DNA of 64,000 bases. Source: Acinetobacter terrae. Its GTDB lineage: Bacteria; Pseudomonadota; Gammaproteobacteria; Pseudomonadales; Moraxellaceae. Shown in pieces: positions 1 through 6,945 of the stretch; the stretch's first letter is position 1, and the number at the start of each line of letters is the position of its first letter. The position numbers and the translations under genes are program-made. The stretch lies in contig NZ_JABERI010000005.1 in the NCBI RefSeq assembly GCF_013004375.1, positions 124,001-188,000 of the forward strand, read 5' to 3'. Under the pieces are notes generated by a model that did no database searches, was not told the origin of the DNA, and saw nothing but the letters and a program-made list of their open reading frames with translations.

Positions 1-137
1 CCCTTAAACTTATTAAAAGACTTGTTTAAATGTTGTGGATTGAAACATCAATAAAAGAGATTGAACGTTCATAGTTCTAAACCCTAGAGATAGTACATTA
101 TGAATATTGCGAATAATTGACCAAATCTAATCATTTT

Positions 138-169
138 TACTTTTCTACTTTTCTACTTTTCTACTTTTC
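138..169. repeat. Tandem octamer repeat, 4 x TACTTTTC
   Basis: Four perfect back-to-back copies of TACTTTTC lie just beyond the pyrE terminator. No coding frame covers them. The copy number could vary by slippage. The rest of bases 1-203 is AT-rich, and I recognise nothing else there. Confidence 0.85.
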
Positions 170-196
170 AGTAATTTATCACTTTCTTAAAATCAT

Positions 197-220
197 AAAA
201 AAAGGAAGCACTTGGCTTCC
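197..220 (-). terminator. pyrE intrinsic terminator
   Basis: GGAAGC (204-209) pairs with GCTTCC (215-220). On the minus strand the stem is followed by a seven-base T run (203-197), 20 bases after the pyrE stop. Confidence 0.8.
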
Positions 221-239
221 CTTCTCAACCATCTAACCA

Positions 240-890
240 TTAAATACCATATTTCACACGGTACGCTTCCATTTTCGCTAAAGCTTCTTTGTCGCCTTTA
301 GCATCTAAAAAGTCCATTAAATCTTTCATGGTAATTAACGCATGTACTGGAATTTCGAGTTCTTTTTGCACTTCTTGAATTGCAGACAAGTCACCTTGAC
401 CTTTTTCTTGACGGTCTAACGCAACCAATACACCGGCAATTTTCGCACCGGCATTTTTAAGAACAGTTACCACTTCACGAATAGCTGTACCTGCAGTGAT
501 CACATCATCAATGATCCAGACTTTTTTACCTTCAACAGAAGCACCAACCAGCACGCCACCTTCACCGTGGTCTTTAGCTTCTTTACGGTTAAAGCCCCAA
601 GGCACGCTCACACCATGATTTTGTGACAATGCCACAGCAGTCGCGGCTACAAATGGAATACCTTTATACGCAGGTCCAAAAATCACTTCAACATTATCGC
701 AAGTTGTTAATTTATCGGCATAGCCTGAAGCCAATAATGTTAAAGCTTCACCATCATTGAGCAAACCCGCATTGAAAAAATAAGGACTCACACGACCCGA
801 TTTTAAAGTAAACTCACCAAATTTCAGCACACCACGTGATAATGCAAGTTCGATAAAAGCTTGAGGGTTAAATTGAGCTGGCGAGGTCAT
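240..890 (-). CDS. pyrE: Orotate phosphoribosyltransferase PyrE
   Basis: Joins orotate and PRPP to give orotidine 5'-phosphate, the fifth step of de novo UMP synthesis in the cytosol. The PRPP-binding loop is plain (VWIIDDVITAGTAIRE, roughly residues 125-140), and the N-terminal FTLKSGRVSPYFFN stretch is typical of the family. Counted from ATG at 890 the protein has 216 residues, the usual size. An in-frame TTG at 902 also exists, but GGAG sits correctly in front of the ATG, so I chose the ATG. It is divergent from crc, an arrangement I associate with Acinetobacter. It ends at its own hairpin terminator. Confidence 0.97.
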   Translation of the reverse strand: MTSPAQFNPQAFIELALSRGVLKFGEFTLKSGRVSPYFFNAGLLNDGEALTLLASGYADKLTTCDNVEVIFGPAYKGIPFVAATAVALSQNHGVSVPWGFNRKEAKDHGEGGVLVGASVEGKKVWIIDDVITAGTAIREVVTVLKNAGAKIAGVLVALDRQEKGQGDLSAIQEVQKELEIPVHALITMKDLMDFLDAKGDKEALAKMEAYRVKYGI

Positions 891-924
891 GAGGTGCTCC
901 AAAATTCATAAATAGAGGTAAGAC

Positions 925-1749
925 TTGCGCATGATACCAAAGAGTAGCTATCCAAGTGATCAAAAAATTCTAAGAGTCGTTTCAATTAACGTAAATGGCT
1001 TACGTTCATCAGTGACCAAAGGTTTACTTGAATGGATGGAACAGTCAGATGCCGATGTCATCTGCATGCAGGAGAGCCGGATCACGCATGCGCAGTGGAC
1101 TGAAAAATTTAGACCTGACGGTTGGTACACCCATCTGTTCCCTGCAGAACGTGCAGGCTATGCAGGTACTGCCATTTATAGCCGCTTGCCCTTTGTCTCA
1201 GTGACTGATGGTTTAGGTTTTGAATTAGCCGATTCTCAAGGGCGCTTTATTTCTGCTGAATTTGACTTGGGCTTGGAAAAACCTGTTCATATCTGTTCAC
1301 TTTATTTACCTTCAGGCTCATCAGGCGAAGAAGCCCAAGCGCGTAAAGACCATTTTTTAGATCAATATCAAGACATTTTAAAACAATGGCGTGATGAAAA
1401 TAAATCGGTCATCGTCTGCGGTGACTACAACATCGTGCATAAACGCATTGATATTAAAAACTGGTCGGGCAATCAAAAATCTTCAGGCTGTTTACCGCAT
1501 GAACGTGCTTGGCTCGATCATATTTATGATGATCTGGGTTATGTCGATACTTTTCGTGAAGTACGTAAGGAAGCGGAACTTTATTCATGGTGGTCAAACC
1601 GCGGACAAGCCCGTGCCAAAAACGTCGGTTGGCGCATTGATTACCAAGCGTGTTCGCCAGACTGGAAAGACCGCACCATCAATGCCTGGGTCTATAAAGA
1701 AACCTGGTTCAGCGACCATGCCCCAGTGGTGATTGATTATAAAATCTAA
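925..1749 (+). CDS. crc: Catabolite repression control protein Crc (exonuclease III/EEP fold)
   Basis: Member of the endonuclease/exonuclease/phosphatase fold. In pseudomonads Crc works with Hfq to block translation of catabolic mRNAs when preferred carbon sources are present, and in Acinetobacter it also affects catabolic mRNA levels. Fold motifs are in order: SINVNGLRSS near the N terminus, ICMQESR, GDYNIVHKRIDIKNW in the middle, WWSNRGQARAKNVGWRIDYQ, and SDHAPVVIDY at the end. Unlike Pseudomonas Crc, the Glu of MQES, the GDYN and the terminal SDH are kept, so nuclease-like residues look intact. The start is uncertain: TTG at 925 has the better-spaced GAGG, while ATG at 931 is the more usual codon. 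It is divergent from pyrE. Confidence 0.88.
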   Translation: MRMIPKSSYPSDQKILRVVSINVNGLRSSVTKGLLEWMEQSDADVICMQESRITHAQWTEKFRPDGWYTHLFPAERAGYAGTAIYSRLPFVSVTDGLGFELADSQGRFISAEFDLGLEKPVHICSLYLPSGSSGEEAQARKDHFLDQYQDILKQWRDENKSVIVCGDYNIVHKRIDIKNWSGNQKSSGCLPHERAWLDHIYDDLGYVDTFREVRKEAELYSWWSNRGQARAKNVGWRIDYQACSPDWKDRTINAWVYKETWFSDHAPVVIDYKI

Positions 1750-1765
1750 TCAATAGCACTCATTT

Positions 1766-1785
1766 GAGTGAACATGTGTTCACTC
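1766..1785. promoter_or_regulatory. Orphan DesT-like operator palindrome
   Basis: GAGTGAACA-TG-TGTTCACTC has two nine-base arms that are perfect inverted repeats. It has no T run, so it is not an ordinary terminator. The 18-base core matches the three palindromes in the desT-desC promoter of this window (51647-51720) at 14-15 of 18 positions. It lies 17 bases after the crc stop and about 75-90 bases before the GGA-rich RNA candidate. That the same TetR-family regulator binds here is inferred. Confidence 0.55.
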
Positions 1786-1857
1786 AACACCATCCAAAAA
1801 CCTACAACACTTGACGCGTTTGTGTATTTTTATACACGCATTTTAAGTGCATTATGG

Positions 1858-2016
1858 CTTCACGGCAAAGGGATATGTCAGGATGACACAAAAGGACAGG
1901 ACGCCGTAGGATGAAACAAAATAAACGACTTCGGTCGCTTATTTTGCAAGGATGTGACAATGGACGTTGAAATGAGACCCGCATGATCAGGATGATTAAA
2001 TGCGGGTTTTCTCTTT
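1858..2016 (+). ncRNA. GGA-rich structured small RNA candidate (Csr/Rsm-decoy-like or C4-like), with terminator
   Basis: No coding frame fits this stretch. It holds eight GGA triplets in about 120 bases (1871, 1881, 1894, 1899, 1909, 1950, 1962, 1990). Several are displayed in loops: TGTC-AGGAT-GACA at 1877-1889 and ATC-AGGAT-GAT inside the last hairpin. A long stem with a UUCG loop (AAAATAAACGAC / GTCGCTTATTTT, 1918-1945) sits between. The 3' end is a terminator: ACCCGCAT (1977-1984) pairs with ATGCGGGT (2000-2007) and a T-rich tail follows. A TTGACG box at 1811 and a perfect hairpin GTGTAT-TTTT-ATACAC (1822-1837) lie upstream; the transcript start is not determined. GGA loops suggest an RNA that binds CsrA/RsmA. 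Acinetobacter also has multicopy C4-like small RNAs, and I cannot tell the two apart by eye. Confidence 0.6.
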
Positions 2017-2206
2017 TTATAGATCTATTAAATCCATATTTTTAATCATAAAGTTATTCTTATCTATAGCGCTATATTGGCAAATCTAAATGTCAATTTC
2101 ATGACATCTCGTTTGTTTTTTAGTTTTAATACTTTTAATTCCCCTCTAGAGCTTCTTGATAATTTTCGCTAGGCTATCCAGCAATCGAAAATGGAATGAT
2201 CCTCTT

Positions 2207-2554
2207 ATGCTTAAAATTTATGGCATCAAAAATTGTAGTTCAATGAAGAAAGCGTTCGACTTACTCAATGAACTGGGTCTGGCGTATGAATTTCATGATT
2301 ACAAGAAACAAGGCATTGATGCTGAAACTGTAAAGAAATGGCTAGATGAAGTCGGACCAGATCTCATCCTGAATAAAAAAGGCACCACTTGGCGCAAACT
2401 GAGCGAAGAAGAACAACAAACTGCGCTTGAAAATGAAACAAACTTAATCACTGCCTTAACAACGCATAACAGCTTGATTAAACGTCCGGTACTCGCAACT
2501 GAGCAAGGCTATATCGTAGGTTATGATGAAGCTGCTTACCGAGCTTTAAAGTAA
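2207..2554 (+). CDS. Spx/MgsR/YffB-type ArsC-family protein
   Basis: Small thioredoxin-fold protein of the arsenate reductase-like group. It opens with LKIYGIKNCSSMKKAFDLL: a single CSSM cysteine replaces the CxxC of thioredoxins, as in YffB and Spx-type proteins. KRPVL near the C terminus is the other family signature. Length is 115 residues from ATG at 2207, normal for YffB. A longer frame opens with TTG at 2156, but the added residues do not belong to the family. Family members act in thiol chemistry or as regulators; the substrate here is unknown. It converges on the DUF2147 gene across a shared terminator. Confidence 0.85.
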   Translation: MLKIYGIKNCSSMKKAFDLLNELGLAYEFHDYKKQGIDAETVKKWLDEVGPDLILNKKGTTWRKLSEEEQQTALENETNLITALTTHNSLIKRPVLATEQGYIVGYDEAAYRALK

Positions 2555-2595
2555 AACTGAAGCATTAAAGCTTATATTAAATTAAAGCTCACATG

Positions 2596-2630
2596 AAAAA
2601 AGCCTAGCTGAATATCAACTAGGCTTTTTT
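2596..2630. terminator. Bidirectional terminator
   Basis: AAAAAAGCCTAG pairs with CTAGGCTTTTTT, with A and T runs on both sides, between the convergent ArsC-like and DUF2147 genes. Confidence 0.85.
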
Positions 2631-2654
2631 CTTCGTTTTCATTTTGGCTTGAAA

Positions 2655-3092
2655 TTAGTTTGCACGAATCCAAGTTTGGTTACGACCTAAAGCCGCTACA
2701 CCAATAAAACCGCGTAACTCTAATTTTTTACCACCTTCAACCACTTGACCTTTTAATCTGTAGGTTTTACCTGAAGAAGGATCTAGAATAGTACCGTCTT
2801 CGTAGCTTGTACCACCACTATTTTTAAGACCATGAACAATCTTTAGACCTTTTAAAGATTTATTATTATAAGGGCCTTCACATTTTGTACATGCGTTTTC
2901 TTCACCTGGTGTTAAAACCTTTTGAATACTCGCAGATAATGTGCCATTTTTTTGCTCAGTAAATTTTACTATCGCTTTCGGTTGTTTTGTTTTGTCATCA
3001 ATCGTTTTCCAAACAGAACCATTTAGTGGATCAGCAGCATTAGCCAAAGCTGTTAATCCGAGCAATCCTAGTGCAAGTGCAATTTTTTTCAT
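2655..3092 (-). CDS. DUF2147 family periplasmic protein
   Basis: A 145-residue exported protein. Residues 1-19 form a Sec signal peptide (MKKIALALGLLGLTALANA) with an ANA-AD cleavage site. The mature part carries the DUF2147 pattern: an early GSVWKTIDD, a cysteine pair (CTKCEGPYNN), a GLKIVHGLK stretch, DPSSGKTYRLKGQ, and a final RNQTWIR. The fold is a small beta barrel of unknown role. The two cysteines four residues apart could form a disulfide in the periplasm. Monocistronic by spacing. Confidence 0.85.
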   Translation of the reverse strand: MKKIALALGLLGLTALANAADPLNGSVWKTIDDKTKQPKAIVKFTEQKNGTLSASIQKVLTPGEENACTKCEGPYNNKSLKGLKIVHGLKNSGGTSYEDGTILDPSSGKTYRLKGQVVEGGKKLELRGFIGVAALGRNQTWIRAN

Positions 3093-3246
3093 TTTTTTTC
3101 GTTTCCCTAGTCTGGTATAGACGGCTTAGTATTAAAAAGTCACAACATTATTGCAATTTTTCAGTGTGACCATTTAGTGTAATCTTGTAACTTGAATTGG
3201 TAAATATCCAGTCATCCCCTAAAAGATAGAACAAGATGGAAAAAAT

Positions 3247-4158
3247 ATGAAGATAAGTCCGTTATGGAAACAATTAATTACAGAAAGCATCTTAAAAACC
3301 ACCATACGTAAACCCAGCCAATTTAACTTACCTCCCAACTCGATACGTTTTGCATTGGAGCAAATGTGTCGTGCCTTTCCAAGCAACAAGGAAGTTGAAA
3401 TCAGACCACTACGCTTGGCAGGTTTTCGCGCTGAAGAAATCAAACCTCAAAGTGAATCATCGCAACTCATTTTGCACATTCATGGCGGTGCATTCTTTTT
3501 GGGCTCACTCAAAACCCATCGTGCCTTTTTAACCCATGTCGCTGCACGTACACAAATGCAGGTGCTTCATGCCGACTATCCACTAGCTCCAGAATCTGTT
3601 TATCCTGAAGCCAGCGATGCGATTTTTGATATCTATACCACCTTGTTAGGTCAAGGGATTCAAGCCAAAGATATTATTTTATCGGGCGACTCTTGTGGGG
3701 CTAATTTGGCTTTGGCTTTGGCACTTAAAATCCGTGATGAAGGCCTTCCACAAGTTAGTGGTCTGATACTACTATCACCCTTTCTAGATTTGACCCTGAC
3801 CAGTGAATCCTTACGCTATAACCGTAAACACGATGCATTACTCTCGATTGAAACTTTAGAAGCAGGCATTGACTATTACCTACCTAAATCTATAGATAGC
3901 GCAGACCCTGCCATTTCACCCTTGTTTGCAGACTTAACCGGATTACCCCCGATCTTGGTTCAAGTCGGCTCTAAAGAAATTTTATTGGATGATGCGCAGC
4001 GCTTTAAAGAAAAAGCGGAACAAGCAGGTGTAGATCTGACCTATAAACTTTACACGGGTATGTGGCATAACTTTCAGATGTTTCATCATTGGTTTGATGA
4101 AGGTAAACAGGCCTTGGCCGATCTGGCCGAATTTGCACATCAACTCGATCGGGATTAG
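3247..4158 (+). CDS. Alpha/beta hydrolase, hormone-sensitive-lipase-type esterase
   Basis: Carboxylesterase of the HSL (bacterial family IV) group, 303 residues, no signal peptide, so likely cytosolic. The oxyanion motif HGG is at residues 79-81 in HIHGGAFFLGS. The nucleophile elbow GDSCG places Ser149 in the active site. Asp248/249 of LLDDA and His274 of MWHNF complete the triad. The natural substrate cannot be read from sequence; such enzymes usually cleave short- to medium-chain acyl esters. It stands alone, convergent with azoR. Confidence 0.88.
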   Translation: MKISPLWKQLITESILKTTIRKPSQFNLPPNSIRFALEQMCRAFPSNKEVEIRPLRLAGFRAEEIKPQSESSQLILHIHGGAFFLGSLKTHRAFLTHVAARTQMQVLHADYPLAPESVYPEASDAIFDIYTTLLGQGIQAKDIILSGDSCGANLALALALKIRDEGLPQVSGLILLSPFLDLTLTSESLRYNRKHDALLSIETLEAGIDYYLPKSIDSADPAISPLFADLTGLPPILVQVGSKEILLDDAQRFKEKAEQAGVDLTYKLYTGMWHNFQMFHHWFDEGKQALADLAEFAHQLDRD

Positions 4159-4186
4159 ATCTTGGTGTTAAAAAGTGATGGGCATA

Positions 4187-4209
4187 AAAAAGGTCAGCCG
4201 AAGCTGACC
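4187..4209 (-). terminator. azoR terminator
   Basis: On the minus strand GGTCAGC and GCTGACC enclose a UUCG-type loop and are followed by a T run, just after azoR. Confidence 0.8.
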
Positions 4210-4237
4210 CAAAAGGAATGTACTATATTTTCAAAAA

Positions 4238-4804
4238 TTACAGCGCTTGCACTTGAGCCAAAGCGCTAGAAATTGCTTTGTCCTTCAACTCTGGTCCCAT
4301 ATTCACGCCTTCAGCACGAATAATTTCGACATCATTCACACCAGTGAAGTTAAATACAGTTTTCAAAAAGCCTTCCTGGAAATCGACTGGGCTATTTTCA
4401 CCATAAACCCCACCACGGCTACTTGCGATATAAACTTTTTTCTCACCTGCCAAACCGACAGGACCGTTTTCAGTATATTTAAATGTTTTACCGGCTACGC
4501 TAATACGGTCAATCCACGCTTTTAAAGTTGAAGTCAAACCGAAGTTGTACATTGCAGCACCGACCACCACGATATCTGCATCCAGATATTGCTGAATAAT
4601 TTTCTCACCCAGCGCAGTTTGTTCTGCATCTTGCCCCATTAAAATAGCACCTGTTAAATGCGGAATAGGCTGTGCAGCTAAATCTAGATAATCCACAGCT
4701 AAATCTGCGTGTTTAGTCTGTAATTGATCAACAATTGCTTTGCTTAATTGGCGTGAAACTGAAGCCTCGCCTAAAATACTTGAATCGATATGTAAAACTT
4801 TCAT
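4238..4804 (-). CDS. azoR: FMN-dependent NADH-azoreductase AzoR
   Basis: Flavodoxin-like quinone and azo-compound reductase that transfers two electrons from NADH through FMN. Motifs: MKVLHIDSSILGEASVSRQLS at the N terminus (phosphate binding), MYNFGLTSTLKAWIDRI mid-protein, and SSRGGVYG for the isoalloxazine region. Length is 188 residues from ATG at 4804, slightly shorter than E. coli AzoR. A TTG six bases upstream is less likely than this ATG, which has AAGG in front. Divergent from the diguanylate cyclase gene; 260 bases of AT-rich DNA lie between them. Likely role in detoxifying quinones. Confidence 0.92.
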   Translation of the reverse strand: MKVLHIDSSILGEASVSRQLSKAIVDQLQTKHADLAVDYLDLAAQPIPHLTGAILMGQDAEQTALGEKIIQQYLDADIVVVGAAMYNFGLTSTLKAWIDRISVAGKTFKYTENGPVGLAGEKKVYIASSRGGVYGENSPVDFQEGFLKTVFNFTGVNDVEIIRAEGVNMGPELKDKAISSALAQVQAL

Positions 4805-5064
4805 GCTCAAAACCTTAATGTTTATTTATTCAATGAACGCAGTTTAATCGATTAACAAAAATAGAATAATATCCTTATGCACAACACACTGTTTTATATT
4901 TAGAACAATAAACATTCGGATAAAATCCATTTTTATACCTAAAAGTACAAAATACAGGCATTACCATTCATAAAAAAACGTGCTATGTTGTGAATTATTA
5001 AAAATAAATCAGATCAACTCATCATTAATACATAATTTGAAGATCTAAAGGTCATATCTATCGA

Positions 5065-6264
5065 ATGAAGCAAACCTTTTCACCCAATCTCAGCTCCTCA
5101 CTCAAAGAGAAAATTGCGAAATATCTGATAGAAGATGAAGTCGTAATGAACTGGAGTGTCCTCAATAAATGCATCCTGATGCTTATTTTAGGAAGTTTGG
5201 TGCATGTGATTTGGATTGTCTGGAAAGTTTTTGTCCTTGTTTCACCTAATGTATGGCACTGGGTGAATTTGCCTTTACTTAAGCTCCAGCTTGGACTCAA
5301 CATCCTCACCTTGATGGTTTTTATTGGGCTGATTTACCCCTGTTCCGTCTGGCGAAAAAAACCTGCAGTACAGCAGTGGTTGCCTCATGTATGTGTGGCC
5401 ATTTTTGTTATTTCATTATGCCGGGATGGCTATATCGTTGGGGTTCTCAGTCCCGCCACCATGATCTCTTACATCAGTTTGGTGACTGTGGGCCTGGTGC
5501 TATTTAAGCGTAAAATTGTTTACTATGCATTGATTCCAGCTACTCTATATTTGGTCTTATGTGGCTATTTAAGCTTACAAGGTCAAATCAGCTACGCACC
5601 GATTTTTTATCTACATAGTCTTCCCTATCAAAATATGTTTTGGGTTCTCACGATGATGTATTTCATTGCACCCATTTTGATTACCTGTTTAATTTTATTT
5701 GAAATTTTACTCAGCCAATGGCGCCATCGAGAAAAATTAATCCAGCATTTAAGTCAGATTGACCCACTCACCAATGCGCTTAACCGTCGTAGTATTAGCG
5801 ATTGCCTGGAAAAATTAGAGCGCAAGCCAGACAACTCTTATGCATTGGTGTTAATTGACCTGGATCATTTTAAACGGATTAATGACCAATACGGACACGA
5901 TAAAGGGGATGAAACCCTGATTAAAGTCAGTGAAGTGCTTTCCCAAATCATTCGTGATAGCGATGTGGTGGGCCGCTTTGGTGGAGAGGAATTTATTCTT
6001 ATTCTGAATCAATCTTCTTTAGAACAAGCAAAAATTATTGCTGAGCGTTGTCGCCAAGCTATTCAACAGCTAAATTTAATCAGTGATTTGGGTAAAACCA
6101 TTCAGGTCACCGCCAGTTTTGGGATTTCATTATCGAATACCCAACTTAGACCGCAACAATTGTTAAGCCAAGCAGATAAAGCACTTTATGAAGCAAAAGC
6201 GTGTGGCCGTAATCAGGTCAAATGCTATCAAGAAGAATTGTTGAGTGCAGCCAAGCTGTGTTAA
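5065..6264 (+). CDS. Membrane-bound GGDEF diguanylate cyclase
   Basis: Makes cyclic di-GMP from two GTP. The N-terminal half (about residues 30-220) holds about six hydrophobic membrane segments of MASE-like character, so an inner-membrane sensor is likely. The C-terminal GGDEF domain starts at IDPLTNALNRRS; the metal-binding aspartate is in LIDLDHFKRIND. The active-site signature is GGEEF at residues 306-310. Five residues before it lies RDSD (about 297-300), a match to the RxxD inhibitory I-site, so product feedback is expected. No EAL domain. Its stop overlaps the end of the convergent GST gene by four bases. Confidence 0.9.
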   Translation: MKQTFSPNLSSSLKEKIAKYLIEDEVVMNWSVLNKCILMLILGSLVHVIWIVWKVFVLVSPNVWHWVNLPLLKLQLGLNILTLMVFIGLIYPCSVWRKKPAVQQWLPHVCVAIFVISLCRDGYIVGVLSPATMISYISLVTVGLVLFKRKIVYYALIPATLYLVLCGYLSLQGQISYAPIFYLHSLPYQNMFWVLTMMYFIAPILITCLILFEILLSQWRHREKLIQHLSQIDPLTNALNRRSISDCLEKLERKPDNSYALVLIDLDHFKRINDQYGHDKGDETLIKVSEVLSQIIRDSDVVGRFGGEEFILILNQSSLEQAKIIAERCRQAIQQLNLISDLGKTIQVTASFGISLSNTQLRPQQLLSQADKALYEAKACGRNQVKCYQEELLSAAKLC

Positions 6265-6941
6265 AGCGGTTTCTGTTGATACGACTCTAAATAATTCACC
6301 CAGGCATCTTCTTGCAATGCTGCATCGATCCAGGCTTGCACTGCAGGATGTTGCAGCATGGTTTGCATATACTGCCGTGTAGACTCACTTACAGGCAGAG
6401 CATAAGTCGTTAAGCGCGTCACCACAGGTGCATAAAATGCATCGGCAATCGAAAATTCACCACATAAAAAACCGTTCATATTTGGACGTTCCGACCAGAT
6501 CTGCTCTATACGTGCCACATCTTGGTGAAGTTCTTCATTTTCCCGCCACAAACGTTTACCTACATCGGCTAAATTGGCGCGAATATTCATGCCGCAGGCA
6601 TTGCGCAAACTCGAAAATCCGCTGTGCATTTCTGCAGAGATACAGCGCGCACGTGCACGTTGCTTAACATCTTTGGGCCATAAAGCCTGATCTGGATGTT
6701 GTTCCGCCAAATATTCACAAATGGCCAAGGAATCCCAGAGCATTAACCCATCATCCACCAACACCGGGACTTTAGCATTGGGATTAATCGCCAAAACATC
6801 CTGTTTAAATGTGCCTGTTCCACGCTCTGATGGAAAGGGAATCGTGATTTCTTCAAACGGCAGGTTAAAAGCCTTTAGCACCAACCACGGGCGCATTGAC
6901 CAGCTGGAATAATTTTTATTGGCAATATATAGCCGATACAT
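6261..6941 (-). CDS. Glutathione S-transferase family protein
   Basis: Cytosolic GST of 226 residues. The N-terminal thioredoxin-like domain begins YRLYIANKNYSSWSMRPWLVLKAF, where the SSWSMRPW serine stretch is the probable glutathione thiol contact. NPNAKVPVLVDDG carries the cis-proline and DSLAICEYLAEQ the glutathione gamma-glutamyl contact. The all-helical C-terminal domain has FSIADAFYAPVVTRL with the conserved N-cap Asp. Resembles YfcF-type GSTs. It starts four bases after dsbD stops and is probably the last gene of that run. Confidence 0.88.
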   Translation of the reverse strand: MYRLYIANKNYSSWSMRPWLVLKAFNLPFEEITIPFPSERGTGTFKQDVLAINPNAKVPVLVDDGLMLWDSLAICEYLAEQHPDQALWPKDVKQRARARCISAEMHSGFSSLRNACGMNIRANLADVGKRLWRENEELHQDVARIEQIWSERPNMNGFLCGEFSIADAFYAPVVTRLTTYALPVSESTRQYMQTMLQHPAVQAWIDAALQEDAWVNYLESYQQKPL

Positions 6942-6945
6942 AAAA

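Noticed and set aside
1388-1732. 113-residue frame inside crc
   Set aside because: Shadow of the crc reading frame; crc is intact and recognisable.
1766-1785. Reading the palindrome as the crc terminator
   Set aside because: No T run follows on either strand, and the arm sequence matches operator sites better than a terminator.
1802-1984. 60-residue minus-strand frame opposite the RNA candidate
   Set aside because: Its translation has no family features and it is explained by the structured RNA on the other strand.
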